A DNA stretch of 64,000 nt from Bacteroidetes bacterium OLB12 (GCA_001567185.1 LNFR01000072.1:1-64000), one strand, 5' to 3'; numbered from the stretch's first letter, positions 10,135 to 20,798 are shown. Made by a program: numbers and translations. The notes: generated by a model not told the origin, from the letters alone.

Positions 10135-11468
10135 AAAGAATTTTACTCTTTATTACGTTTTCATTCTTTACCATTACCTGTAGTAATCTGGATGGTTCTG
10201 AACCAAGCCCACGAAATACTTTTCTGAAGTTTTATCAAGGGCCTTACAGTATAACTGCTACTGGTTTAGAACTGACACCGGATGGCTATGTAGTGGTTGG
10301 AAATATGTTTGTCGAGGACAATATCCGTGATACGACTTACACTTCGGCTGTGGTTTTCAAAACAAACACCACCGGAAATAAAACCCTTGGATTCAAGGAA
10401 ATTGCAGGTGGAACCGGTAAATCTATAAAGGCCATTAGAAATGGTGCAAATGTTAGCGGCTATGTTATTGTGGGTGACCGGATAATCGTAAACCCTCTTG
10501 AGCCACTTGTAGCAAACATTAGTATTTCCTCGCTTCGAGGAGCCGTATTGGATCCTAACTTTGAGATAACACGCACATTCACTATTACTGATGAGACTCC
10601 TGTACCTGCACCACCCCAAATCAATGAAACTATAATTTTAGAAGACTTTACTGGAGAAGCCATTGATGTAGCTGCCGATGGCAAAGTCTACATCTTAGGT
10701 ACCTCCAAAAAAGCAGTTACCGCTCAACAAGTAGCTCCAGCAGAACCCTTTTTGATTGCCTTAAATGCCGATGGAACGCTTAACTGGACTAAACGATATG
10801 ACCTGCTTGGCCGCACCTCGCAAAACTCGAAGTCAATACATTATAGTAATGGTAGAATTACCTGGGCCGCTGCTATTGCTGATGTTGCCGGAGATTTTAT
10901 CAACTCATGGGTAAGCATTCCTACCATTGAAGAAAACTCAGTGTACCCAAACTATAGTGTTTACGGCCAGAACTCGCAACAATACTTTGTCCCGAAGGAT
11001 ATCTGTTTAGCAAGTTCACCCGCATTTGGATTTGCAGTAGTTGGTACGTATAGTGAAACTCAGGATGGTTCCAAAGGCAACATCTTTTTCATGACAGTTC
11101 GTAATGATGGCACCATTAACGCAAGTAGCCTTAGGTACTTTGATGGTGTTAACAGTGACCTCCTTACTGATCGGAATGTGTCCATCACCGAAGATCGTGG
11201 TGAAGCAATTACATCCACGCAAGACGGTGGCTTTGTACTTGCAGGTTCAGCAGAGAGTCAGAACAATAAAGATTTGGTTTTAATAAAAGTTGATGCTGCC
11301 GGAAATGTGGTTTGGACAAGAAGATTTGGTGGTGCCGGGGATGAGGTGCCAACTGCAATCCGCGAGACCCCGGAAGGTGACCTGATTATCTGCGGTACAA
11401 ACACCCTTGGCAATTTTGCAACTGTATTTCTTTTGAAAACTAATCGTAACGGAGAACTGAAGGACTAA
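10131..11468 (+). CDS. Lipoprotein with beta-propeller-like repeats, function unknown
   Basis: It starts with an ATGA overlap on the preceding stop. The signal peptide ends in a lipobox-like FTITC with the modified Cys at about residue 17, so the protein should be lipidated and lie at the outer membrane. The mature part carries recurrent strand motifs of the type DGYVVVGN, DGKVYILGTS, DGGFVLAGS and GDLIICGTN. They are spaced like blades of a beta-propeller and are followed by hydrophobic strands such as KDLVLIKVDAAGNVVWTRRF. This is a common pattern in Bacteroidota surface lipoproteins. It has 445 residues and no catalytic motif that I can identify. The next gene begins 15 bases later. Confidence 0.7.
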   Translation: MKRILLFITFSFFTITCSNLDGSEPSPRNTFLKFYQGPYSITATGLELTPDGYVVVGNMFVEDNIRDTTYTSAVVFKTNTTGNKTLGFKEIAGGTGKSIKAIRNGANVSGYVIVGDRIIVNPLEPLVANISISSLRGAVLDPNFEITRTFTITDETPVPAPPQINETIILEDFTGEAIDVAADGKVYILGTSKKAVTAQQVAPAEPFLIALNADGTLNWTKRYDLLGRTSQNSKSIHYSNGRITWAAAIADVAGDFINSWVSIPTIEENSVYPNYSVYGQNSQQYFVPKDICLASSPAFGFAVVGTYSETQDGSKGNIFFMTVRNDGTINASSLRYFDGVNSDLLTDRNVSITEDRGEAITSTQDGGFVLAGSAESQNNKDLVLIKVDAAGNVVWTRRFGGAGDEVPTAIRETPEGDLIICGTNTLGNFATVFLLKTNRNGELKD

Positions 11469-11483
11469 TAAGATCGAAAATTT

Positions 11484-14400
11484 ATGACAAATTGTTTTGT
11501 TGGCTTAATGCATCGGGTAACAACACGAAATAAAACACTCATATTGAGTAGTATCTTCTTTGTGTTGCTCGCTTCCACAGCCTATTCCCAAGCCCCCATA
11601 GTAACTACACCAACAGTATCAGGCATAACCACTACTGACGCCACCTTAGGCGGAACCGTAACAGGAACCTTAACCCATCGAGGAACACGTTGGAGTACCA
11701 CATCACCCGTGGGTACCTCGAATGAATTGGAAGAAGCCTCCGCAACCGCTGGAGCTTTTACACAAGCCCGAACCAGTTTGCCTTCGGCAGCCCGAATCTT
11801 TTTTGTGGCATACGCCAGAAATAATGCCGATGCCGGCACAACCTCTGAAACTGTATTTGTGACTGAACCCCTTCAGTTAAGCGGGGGGCAATTAACAGTT
11901 ACCGCTAACGGAAGTACCACCATTGATTTAACATTTCCATCAGCTAATAGTTGGGTTGGAACCGGGGCAACAGCTGGCTACGTTATTTACCGCAATACAG
12001 GAAGCGCGCCATCACTGGGTACACTGGCAGATGGAGCCGCACCACCCGCGGACGGAACGGGTCATAAAATAACCACCATCACAAGTGGAGCTGCAACTTC
12101 ATTTAATGATACCGGCTTAACAAGCGGTACCGATTATTACTATACAATTATACCGTTTGCGTGGGATGGCACCAATGCCGCTACTTATAACTATAACCTA
12201 ACCGCACCGCAAACCGCTAACGATTTTACGTTTGCTACCGAGCCAAGTGGACATGCTACCGGAACATTAACAGCAACCGCCATGGGCTCAAACCAAATCA
12301 ACTTAAGTTTTAATAGTATAGCCACTTCGGGTATTACCAACGCAACTGGTTATGTTGTTTTAATAAAAAGTTCAGCTATTGTAGCCGCAGATCTCGCTGC
12401 ATTAACCGATGGCGCTGCTCCAAATTCCTTTGGATTATTTAAAGGTATCATCAATGGTACTGGCATATCAACATATAACGATATGACAGGCTTATCAGCC
12501 AATACGACTTATCATTATGCAATCATTCCATTTAACAGAGGTGCTGACGATGAAACGTATAATTTTTTAATCACTACCGGCTTTCCTACAGGTAGTGCCA
12601 CCACGTCTGATTTTTCTGCAACCTTTACCCCCATAAGTCCTGGCACCGCCCCGGTAATTTCCACAACCATACTTGAGGCCGGCTCTACCGCACAGGTTGT
12701 ACTGGGTTTTTCTGTAACCTCTGAAGGAACTCAAGTCATAAACGATCTCAATTTTTCTTATACAGGCTTAACATCTCAAATAACCAACGAATACATTTAT
12801 TATGGAGGTACCACCCCGGGAACACTGGGATCCCAAATATTAAATGACAATAGCCCTGACGGATCTTTTAGCTTTGCATCGGTTGCCGCAGGAGATAAAA
12901 CCATAGATGCAACACCCCGATATTATTATCTTGTATTAGATGTTTCCGATAACGTAACCGCGAGTACCAACAACATCAATATTCAACTTAATCAAGGGGG
13001 TGTTGTGGTTGCCACAGGGGCTGTAAATACATTTAGTACTAGCCGCTCGTTTACGTTTAATACCTCACAGGAATCCGATATCATATTTGCCAATGACGGC
13101 ACAACGGCAGCAATTGCTTACCGAAGTTACCAGGGCACCTCTATTGGACCTGGACAACCAGCCCCCCCTAATCCTGCGGCCAGCGTTTCGCTCGGAGATT
13201 TTATTATTAGGGATGGCGGAAGTGATGGAACCGATTCGGATAACAAATCTACCAATGTTACTTCAATAACAATTTCTATCACAAACCCGGAAAATGTTCG
13301 TCAAATCGCTTTGTTTGATGACAACACCAACACCGAAATATCCGGCACAGAGCAAACGGTATCTGGTAGTTCAGTCGTGTTTACCCCTTCTTCGCCTATA
13401 ATTGTACCCGATGATGGTACGTTTCGCATAAATGTGCGGGCTACGTTTTTACAAGCCGTAACCGACAATCATCAGATTCATATTGCGATTACCAACGTTA
13501 CATCTGCAAGTAATACTTCGGGCTTTGCTGCATCCAATGGTGGTGGGGCAACAACTACCGGAACTACTAATGTAATAACTGTAATTGCCAGTAAACTTAT
13601 CTTTTCTACATTCCCTGCCACTTCTCCTGTCAATACAAATTTTAGTGTGGTTGTTCGCGCGGTTGATTCTAACCCCTACAACAATATTGACCTTGACTAT
13701 AGTGGACAAATTTCCCTTTCCAAAACCTCCGGGCCAACCGGAACATTAACGGCAGGCGGAGGTGAAAGCCTTACCCCCACCCTTTCATCAGGTCAATATA
13801 CGTGGAATCAATTGCGGATTAATGGATCCGGAAATTTTGGACTTGAAGCATCGGACGATGCCTACGCAGATGCTATTGGCGATGCCTCATCTACTATTTC
13901 CATTACCAGTTCGCCCTCTACAGTAACAATCCCAACCACACTCTCTGTTTGTTACGGTGGCGATGCGCAAACACTTGGTAATATTGTAATAACAGAAACC
14001 GACCAATCAGGTTTTTCAACGTCTGGTACGTTTACAATTTCGTTGCCAGGTGGATTTCAATTTGATCAAACGGTTACCACCGCCCCAACTTTTACCGGAG
14101 CCGGAATTTCAATATCAGCCCTTAGCTATCCCACTGCTAATGTGGCCGAGTTCACCATTACATTAACGGCAGCAGCCGCTACCAGTACCAATAGTATTAC
14201 CATTGGCGGATTAAAAATTCACCAGCCACATCCTGGTACGCAAGGCCCACCCAACACAAGTGGTACCATAACCCGGGCCGGTGGCACCGCCACAATTGCC
14301 GGAGTAGTTTCAGGCACCACCTTGGGAAATGTAAGCGTTTCAGAAACAGGACCTGCTATTGATTTTACAGTTGTAAAAATAAATTCTGGTGATGTGGATG

Positions 14401-17400
14401 TTGATCCTGGTGAAACCCGGTTTAGTCAAAACTCCAATCCGGTTCGGTTAGTGGGCAGCCCTGCCGGTGGCGGAACAGGTACCGTGTTTTCAGGGGAGGG
14501 CGTAACATTGGTAGCTGGTCAATATCGATTTAACCCACAATCGCTTTCGCCTGGCACCTATCCCATAACTTTCAAATACAAAGATGCCTCCGCACCAAAA
14601 TGCGAGAAAATTGTGATTAAGAATCTTGAAGTTTACACAACCAACATCACCAATTTACAGGCACAGTACTGTAATAATGATCCACAAACGCAACCAATGA
14701 ATGTGGATTCTTATTTAGCTGCATTTTATCCTCAGGGGGATACATATCAGGATTGGGAACTAATTAAGTTTATCTATTGGAACACGTCAACATTTTCAGA
14801 AGTTGATATTACCTCCCCAGCAAATAATATTTTCGATCCTAAGCTTTCTGAATATCAGGCTAATTATGCCGCAACCGGAGGATACTACGGTATTTTTGGT
14901 ATCTGGATTGGTTTTGAAATTGGTGGATTCTATGACCGAGACGGAGCAGGAGTTCTATATTTACCTATTTATCAAACAAGAAAAGTTTGGCAACTTATAC
15001 CTATCCGTCCTGCTCCAACGCCATCCTTTTCTTTACCAAATAATGATTACGAGTTCTGCGATGATGAGGCTCCGGTAACATTAACAGGCTCTCCGGCAAA
15101 TTCTAATACAACATCAAATGACTTTTTCACGGCAGGAAATGGTCAGAGTAGTTCGGTAACTTCTACGCCTTCCGGAACTATTGTATGGTCCTTCAATCCA
15201 TCTAATGTTACTGGAGTTACAGTAGGTGTAACAACAGAAATACCCATCACTTATACATATAGGGATGCGTCTACAGGATGTACAGGTGTTTCGGATGCAA
15301 AAATCATTAAGGTCAACAAGCGGCCTGTAATTGATTTACTCACTGATATTATTTCAGCAGGGGGAAGTAGTGCTCAAATCTGCCAGGGAGAAGACATTCC
15401 TGAATTTCTCGTAAACCCAGACCCAAACATTACCTACAAATGGTATAGTGATTTTGATCTTGAAGAACTAGTGGGTTCTGGCTATTCATTTAAACCTCCC
15501 ATTGACAATAATGTACCTGCTGTTATTCCTTTTTTGTTACTAAAGAGAGTGCGGGCTGCCAAAGCGCAGGTGCTAATATTTCAATTGCGGTACGCAACTT
15601 GCCCAAGATAGACTTTACCTGGCAAAATGCCTGTTTGGGTACCCCAACAAATTTTGTTGCCACCGAAAATTCAAACCCTCCACTTTCAAATCTAACTTAT
15701 GATTGGGAATTTTCTTTGAATAACATCCTCACACACAGCAATTCGCCAAATGGAATTGATAACCCCAATGTAACCTATACTTCCGCAGGTACAGATATTG
15801 TTAAACTAAAGGTAAGCACACAATTCAATTGCAGTGATTCTGTTTCAAAACCTGTTTACATTGTTCCTAAAGCATCAGACCCTATTGCAATAAGCACCCC
15901 TTACACACAAGACTTTAATACCAATGCTGCTGGCTGGATAGCCGGTGGCGCCAATTCTTCGTGGGAATGGGGCACATTTCTTACAAAGGGAACAGAAGGA
16001 AGTCCTACCCGTGGTAGTGGGTGGGAAACTAAAATTAATGGAACCAATAACCAGGAGGAGCAATCGTGGGTATTGAGTAATTGCTTTGATATTACGAGTA
16101 CCAAACCCGTTATTTCATTGGATATCTTTTCAGATACGCCCATAGGTGTAAATGGTGCCGTACTTCAGGCAAACACCAATGGAAACATAGAAGATGATGC
16201 AAGTTGGATTACCATAGGCGGAGTAAATAGTGGCATAAACTGGTACGATACACAAGGCATTGTAAGTAGTCCTGGTAATCAATCAACAGTAAATACGGGT
16301 TGGACTGGAAATGCCGTTACAAGGCCAAACAAATACGAGACATGGACAACTGCTGTTTTTAAATTAGATCCATTTGCCGGAGCTACGAATGTGGTATTTA
16401 GAGTGGCGTTTGGTGCCGATAAGTCACAAACAGATGGTTTTGCATTTGATAATGTGTTTATTGGTGAGCGTACACGGGTAGTAGTAATGGAAAACTTTAC
16501 GAATAACGATGCACAAGGTGCCACCGCACACAACAACGCCTATTATAACCTGGCCAGCGAAGTAGTAAAAGTTCAGTACCACACACCTTTTCCGGGCGAT
16601 GATCCTGTAAACGCATTAAATCCACAAATCAATAACGCACGCACCGCTTTTTACGGCATAACAGAGGCACCTACTATCCGGATTGATGGCAGGGCAAGAG
16701 CCGGTGAGGTGAATAGCTGGCTCAATACCCTTTATGATGAAAGAGTTTTAACGCCATCGCCAATTGAAATTGTACCTACCGTTACCAAAATAAATGGCGA
16801 GGTTGTTATTAGCACCTCCATTCTTAATCGTACCGGACAAACCTTATCATTGCAGGGTGCGCACGTGTTTACTACCATTGTTCAGAAAAGTGTAACAGAT
16901 GCAGCACTTCTGAGCGGGACAAACAATAGCGAATTTGCTTTTGTAGCCCGGCAAATGTTGCCTTCCCCTACTGGGGTTATCATTGATAGTAATATTCCAG
17001 CTGGCGGCACCTACTTAGTGCCTGATGTAGTCTGGAGATTTAATAGCGGAGATGCCATTGTAATAACCGTGCAGGAAACAAGTGGCTTAAAAGAAGTTTA
17101 CCAGGCACATATTGTCTTAAACCCACCCTTACCCGATTTAATAACCGGCATAGAAGACCTTACCGAATACATCCGCATTTACCCCAACCCGGCCAATGAA
17201 AGTTTTGAAATTGAGTTGCCTTCAAAAGCTGAAAACCGTTTGGTGGTTAATTTAATCGACCCGGTTGGCCGTGCAGCCCAACAACTTTACTTTGAAAAAG
17301 GCGAGCAAACCAAAACCGTAAACACCCAAAACCTGGCACAGGGAATTTATGTGGTACAGATTGGATCAGGGAAGACGGGGGTACTGAGGAAGAAGGTGAT

Positions 17401-17413
17401 GGTGGTGCATTAA
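11484..17413 (+). CDS. Very large secreted surface protein with T9SS type A sorting domain; one frameshift
   Basis: About 1,975 residues once a one-T loss in the run 15530-15535 is bridged. A signal peptide (TLILSSIFFVLLASTAYSQ) follows a short basic leader; the ATG at 11508 is an alternative start. The N-terminal half has fibronectin-III-like modules with repeated DGAAP and YYYTIIPF/YHYAIIPF motifs, then Ser/Thr/Gly-rich beta domains and PKD-like segments. A region at about 16480-16730 (MENFTNNDAQ onward) resembles the Omp28 family but lacks its cysteines. The last ~85 residues (IRIYPNPANESFEIELP through GIYVVQIGSGK to a basic end) match the Por secretion tail recognised by the T9SS sortase. 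It is therefore a cell-surface or released protein, probably an adhesin or structural partner of the upstream genes. Confidence 0.82.
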
Positions 17414-17423
17414 AAGAAGTTGT

Positions 17424-17540
17424 AAGTCAAAAGTTTTTAAAGTAAAAAGTTTAAAGTATTGCTCCCCTTTAAACTTTTTACTTGAACTTTAAACTCTTTA
17501 CTTATCAACTTTAAACTCTATACTTTTCAACTTTTGACTC
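17424..17540. repeat. AT-rich intergenic array of imperfect direct and inverted repeats
   Basis: On the plus strand, 17424-17457 (AAGTCAAAAG through TTTAAAGT) is mirrored by 17467-17540. That stretch contains three degenerate ~22-base units of the form AACTTTAAACTCTTTACTT and closes with CTTTTGACT. The two arms can pair into a long imperfect hairpin. No gene lies here, and the block sits between the T9SS cargo stop and the terC start. Confidence 0.65.
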
Positions 17541-17578
17541 CTAAAGGATGCTCCTAAAAGCGGAAAGCTAACCCGGTC

Positions 17579-17625
17579 AGCTTTTAGCTTTAAAGCTTTA
17601 TAGCTTTTAGCCTTTACAGCTTTTG
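17579..17625. repeat. Short AGCTTTTAG-type direct repeats
   Basis: Within 47 bases the words AGCTTTTAG, AGCTTTAAAGCTTTATAGC and CAGCTTTTG recur four to five times, partly self-complementary. This is a second, unrelated low-complexity block in the 360-base gap between 17414 and 17773. The remaining gap holds only the dispersed repeat listed separately and presumably the terC promoter, which I could not define. Confidence 0.55.
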
Positions 17626-17693
17626 CCTCCTAAACCATGTAAGGGTAAACTCCCTAAAAAAAGCAAAATCACGCAAAATTCGGGGTTTCTTTC

Positions 17694-17720
17694 TTTACCG
17701 GGGTGAGTTTAAAATGTAAG
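17694..17720. repeat. Dispersed ~27-bp intergenic repeat, copy 1
   Basis: TTTACCGGGGTG is followed by AGTTTA, two variable bases and ATGTAA. The same words in the same order occur at 47395-47422 with one inserted T, about 24 of 27 positions identical. It lies 54 bases upstream of terC. Confidence 0.5.
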
Positions 17721-17773
17721 TTTCTTTGCCTATTTTGGCATTTGAAAGACTGTAAACTTTAGCGCACCTGCGT

Positions 17774-18595
17774 ATGGAAATGTTCCTTAAAGCCGATACC
17801 TGGCTGGCCCTGCTTACCCTCTGTTTTCTGGAAATTGTTCTTGGTATCGATAACATTATTTTCATTTCCATTGTATCTAACAAATTACCGGAAGCCCAGC
17901 GCCCCAAAGCCCGAAATGTAGGACTCGCGCTGGCCATGGCGGTGCGAATTATCTTACTCTTGTGTATAACCTGGATTATAGGCTTCGTAGAACCCCTATT
18001 TACCATTCCGGCCAACTTCCTGATTAAACACGATATGGCCTTTAGTGGTAAAGATTTGATTCTCGGCTTCGGTGGGTTGTTTTTAATTGCCAAGAGTACG
18101 TTGGAAATAAACCACGAAATGGAAGGTGACGATGAAGATGAAGCGGGTATTGGTAAAGCAGCAGCCGTAACCTTTGCCGGAACCATTTTCCAGATCATCT
18201 TACTGGATATTATCTTCTCGTTTGATTCTATTTTAACAGCAGTAGGTATTGTGCCCCCCGAACAAGTGGTGATAATGATTATTGCCGTAATTGTATCAAT
18301 CATTGTAATGATGTTCTTTTCAGGCGCCATCAGTACATTTATCAAAAACCATCCGTCCATGGAAGTGCTGGCATTAGGCTTCCTGATTTTGATCGGGTTT
18401 ACCTTGCTGCTGGAAGGGTTACACCAGGAAATTCCCAAAGGCTATATTTATTTTGCGGTAGCCTTTTCGTTGCTGATCGAGTTCACCAACATTCGCGTAC
18501 GCAAGAAGCGCAAGGCTAAATCCAACCCGGTAAAACTCAACAAAGGCTATGATGATGCGCAACTGGAAGAAGCCGTGAAAGAATTAAACAAGTAA
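17774..18595 (+). CDS. TerC family integral membrane protein
   Basis: It has 273 residues, with about seven hydrophobic helices and the TerC hallmark LEIVLGIDNIIFISIVSNKL near the N-terminus. A second acidic intramembrane motif (LLDIIFSFDSILTAVGI) appears in the second half, consistent with the internal duplication of the family. TerC proteins are linked to tellurite resistance and, more recently, to manganese or other metal export in bacteria. The substrate cannot be read from sequence. The C-terminus is a charged cytosolic tail. The stop TAA overlaps the ATG of the next gene (TAATG), so the two are probably translationally coupled. Confidence 0.9.
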   Translation: MEMFLKADTWLALLTLCFLEIVLGIDNIIFISIVSNKLPEAQRPKARNVGLALAMAVRIILLLCITWIIGFVEPLFTIPANFLIKHDMAFSGKDLILGFGGLFLIAKSTLEINHEMEGDDEDEAGIGKAAAVTFAGTIFQIILLDIIFSFDSILTAVGIVPPEQVVIMIIAVIVSIIVMMFFSGAISTFIKNHPSMEVLALGFLILIGFTLLLEGLHQEIPKGYIYFAVAFSLLIEFTNIRVRKKRKAKSNPVKLNKGYDDAQLEEAVKELNK

Positions 18596-19128
18596 TGCAG
18601 GCCGAAACAGATCTTCGCTACCCTATTGGAAAGTTTACTGCGCAGGAGTCTCATACGGCTTCCGAGATTGCTGCCCATATTGAACAAATCCGGATGTTAC
18701 CCACCAAACTGGAAGCAGCCATTGCCGGCTTAACCGATAACCAGTTGGATACCCCGTACCGCGAAGGCGGCTGGACCCTGCGCCAGGTAGTGCACCATGT
18801 TGCCGACAGCCACATGAATGCTTACATCCGCATCAAATGGACTATTACCGAAGATACACCCACCATTAAAACATACCTGGAGAAAAAGTGGGCCGAAACA
18901 CCTGACGCTTCCTTACCTCCGGAAGTTTCGCTTTCGTTAATCAAGGCATTACATCATAAACTTACGTTGTTGCTTGAAAGGTTATCGCCCACGCACTTGC
19001 AACAGGCGTTTGTTCATCCTGAAACACAAAAGCATGTGGTGCTTCACAACATGATTGCGTTGTATGCCTGGCATGGCGCCCACCATACCGCCCACATAAC
19101 CGAACTTCGCAAGCGAATGAATTGGTAA
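18595..19128 (+). CDS. DinB/YfiT-like metal-dependent hydrolase (putative bacillithiol transferase BstA)
   Basis: A 177-residue protein of the DinB four-helix fold. It starts with the YfiT-type opening DLRYPIGKF, followed by GGWTLRQVVHHVADSHMN and YAWHGAHHTAHI. The three histidines used for metal binding in this fold are present: one in HHVADSH and two in HGAHHTAH. YfiT/BstA members transfer bacillithiol to electrophiles or act as related metal-dependent hydrolases. No other bacillithiol gene is visible in the window. The ATG overlaps the terC stop, and the stop overlaps the next ATG in the same TAATG manner. Confidence 0.85.
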   Translation: MQAETDLRYPIGKFTAQESHTASEIAAHIEQIRMLPTKLEAAIAGLTDNQLDTPYREGGWTLRQVVHHVADSHMNAYIRIKWTITEDTPTIKTYLEKKWAETPDASLPPEVSLSLIKALHHKLTLLLERLSPTHLQQAFVHPETQKHVVLHNMIALYAWHGAHHTAHITELRKRMNW

Positions 19129-20072
19129 TGCTGGCCTATCGCGCACCTGCCATATTATTCACCAATCACCTCGAAACCATCTACCCTGCTCTGCTGCGTA
19201 CCGTACACGGTGTTGCTTATTCGCGCGAACGCATCACCACCCCCGATGACGACTTTCTGGACCTGGACTGGCTAAACAACCAATCGCAGAAATTAGTTAT
19301 CCTTTCGCACGGCCTGGAAGGAAACAGCCAGCGGGCTTACATAAAAGGCATGGCAAAAATTTTTTCGATGCACGGTTACGATGTATTGGCCTGGAATTAT
19401 CGTGGTTGCAGTGAAGAAATGAACCGTCAACCCCGGTTTTATCACAGTGGCGCTACCGATGATTTGAATCTGGTTGTACAACATGCCCTAAGCAAAGGGT
19501 ATTCAGAAATAAACCTGGTTGGTTTTAGTCTTGGTGGAAACTTAATACTGAAATATACGGGCGAACAAGGGAGTGCGCTGCCCAGCCAGGTAAATCGTGT
19601 GGTTGCTTTTTCTGTACCCTTGCATTTGCACAGCAGTAGCATCAAGATTACATCCAGTGCATACGGCATTTACGCCAGGCGATTTTTAAAATCGCTTAAA
19701 CAAAAGGTAGCCTTAAAAGCCAGCCAGATGCCCGGCATCGATACGCAGAAATTAAGTCGCATCAACAACCTTTTCGATTTCGATGATGCCTACACCGCTC
19801 CGCTTCATGGTTTTGCCGGTGCCCGCGACTACTACGAAAAATGCAGTTCTCTTTATTTCTTAGATAACATCAAAAGACCCGCATTACTTGTAAACGCACA
19901 AAACGATCCTTTTCTAAGCAAGCAGTGTTACCCGCAAGAGTTTACCCATCACCCCTATCTTGTTACGGAGTATCTTACACATGGCGGGCATGTGGGTTTC
20001 GCACAGTTTAACAAAAATGGGGTATATTGGAGCGAGCTGCGCGCACTGCAGTTTATTCAGTCCGGTATATGA
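19128..20072 (+). CDS. YheT-family alpha/beta hydrolase
   Basis: The real start is the ATG at 19128 overlapping the upstream TAA; a TTG two codons earlier is less likely. The product has about 314 residues. It carries the alpha/beta-hydrolase nucleophile elbow GFSLGGN, an oxyanion-side HGLEG, an acid loop NAQNDPFL and a terminal HGGHVGF that supplies the histidine. The order, together with WNYRGCSEEMN, is typical of the YheT/COG0429 group, whose physiological substrates are poorly known. It is the third gene of the terC-led operon and overlaps the next gene by 4 bases. Confidence 0.88.
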   Translation: MLAYRAPAILFTNHLETIYPALLRTVHGVAYSRERITTPDDDFLDLDWLNNQSQKLVILSHGLEGNSQRAYIKGMAKIFSMHGYDVLAWNYRGCSEEMNRQPRFYHSGATDDLNLVVQHALSKGYSEINLVGFSLGGNLILKYTGEQGSALPSQVNRVVAFSVPLHLHSSSIKITSSAYGIYARRFLKSLKQKVALKASQMPGIDTQKLSRINNLFDFDDAYTAPLHGFAGARDYYEKCSSLYFLDNIKRPALLVNAQNDPFLSKQCYPQEFTHHPYLVTEYLTHGGHVGFAQFNKNGVYWSELRALQFIQSGI

Positions 20073-20765
20073 TAGAACGTTACACCATTCATTCAACCAT
20101 TCAGCAACTTGTTACACGATTTAATATTGAAGAATCGCCCGGCTATAAGCCCAGTTACAATGCTGCCCCTGGTAAACTACTTCCGGTAATAACCCATCAA
20201 AGTCCGCAAGGCTTTTCATTTTTTTACTGGGGCACTGCACCCAAATGGATAAAGGATAAAGCACTGGCCGAGCGAATCATTAATACACGCGTAGAGTGGA
20301 TTCAGGAAAAGCCTTTGTTGCGCAAAGCATTAATGCGCTATCGTTGCCTGATTCCGGCAAACGCATTTTACGCGTGGAAAAAAATTGGAAAGAAATCGGT
20401 TGTACCCTATTTGTTCACACCAAAGTCAACACTTATCTCCTTTGCGGGAATCTGGGAAGAGTATGACGATCCGGACGGCAATGCCTTTCATACTTTTTCG
20501 ATACTAACCATGCCTGCCAATGAAACGGTGTTACCCATTACAGATCGCATGCCGGTAATTTTTTAATCGCGAGCAGGAGTTGGTTTGGTTAAACCCAAAC
20601 GCAACAGAAATACAACTACTGGATTTGATAAAACCTTATCCTGAAAATGAGTTAGGTCATCATATCGTATCACCGGCAGTATTTACACCCACATTTGATA
20701 AGCCTTCGCTGCTGCTACCCGCACCCGCTGCTGACCAGCATGGTAACCTGACGTTGTTTGATTAA
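20069..20765 (+). CDS. SRAP (YedK/HMCES-like) protein lacking the catalytic residues; one frameshift
   Basis: It starts at the ATG in the ATGA overlap with the upstream stop and runs ~231 residues when one extra T in the run 20559-20564 is removed. The fold signatures are clear: YNAAPG (30-35), YWGTAPKW (53-60), INTRVEW (71-77), CLIPANAFYAWKK (93-105) and ITDRMPVIF. Compared with E. coli YedK, the N-terminal Cys2 of MCGRF is replaced (MIERY), the active Glu of the GWFEW motif is Ala102, and the His of the IHDRRP motif is Thr158. The substrate-binding Asn (N72) is kept. Canonical SRAP proteins form a covalent Cys2 adduct with abasic sites in single-stranded DNA. This one cannot do so by the same chemistry. 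Confidence 0.85.
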
Positions 20766-20768
20766 TTC

Positions 20769-20788
20769 ATTGCCGGCTCACCGGCAAT
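20769..20788. terminator. Hairpin between convergent genes (probable bidirectional terminator)
   Basis: A perfect 8-bp stem, ATTGCCGG / CCGGCAAT with a CTCA loop, lies 3 bases after the SRAP stop and 10 bases before the end of the convergent lipoprotein gene. There is no long T-run on either side, so efficiency is uncertain. Confidence 0.55.
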
Positions 20789-20798
20789 AAGGCCTGGT

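Noticed and set aside
1221-17413. Horizontally acquired island with mobile-element borders
   Set aside because: I found no integrase, transposase, direct-repeat att site or tRNA at the edges, and base composition looks like that of the neighbours.
17424-17540. CRISPR-like repeat array
   Set aside because: The units are degenerate, about 22 bases long, directly abutting and without unique spacers; no cas genes are present.
17695-18438. 247-codon open frame on the minus strand
   Set aside because: It is antisense to terC. The apparent protein is Ile/Ser-rich shadow sequence with no family pattern.
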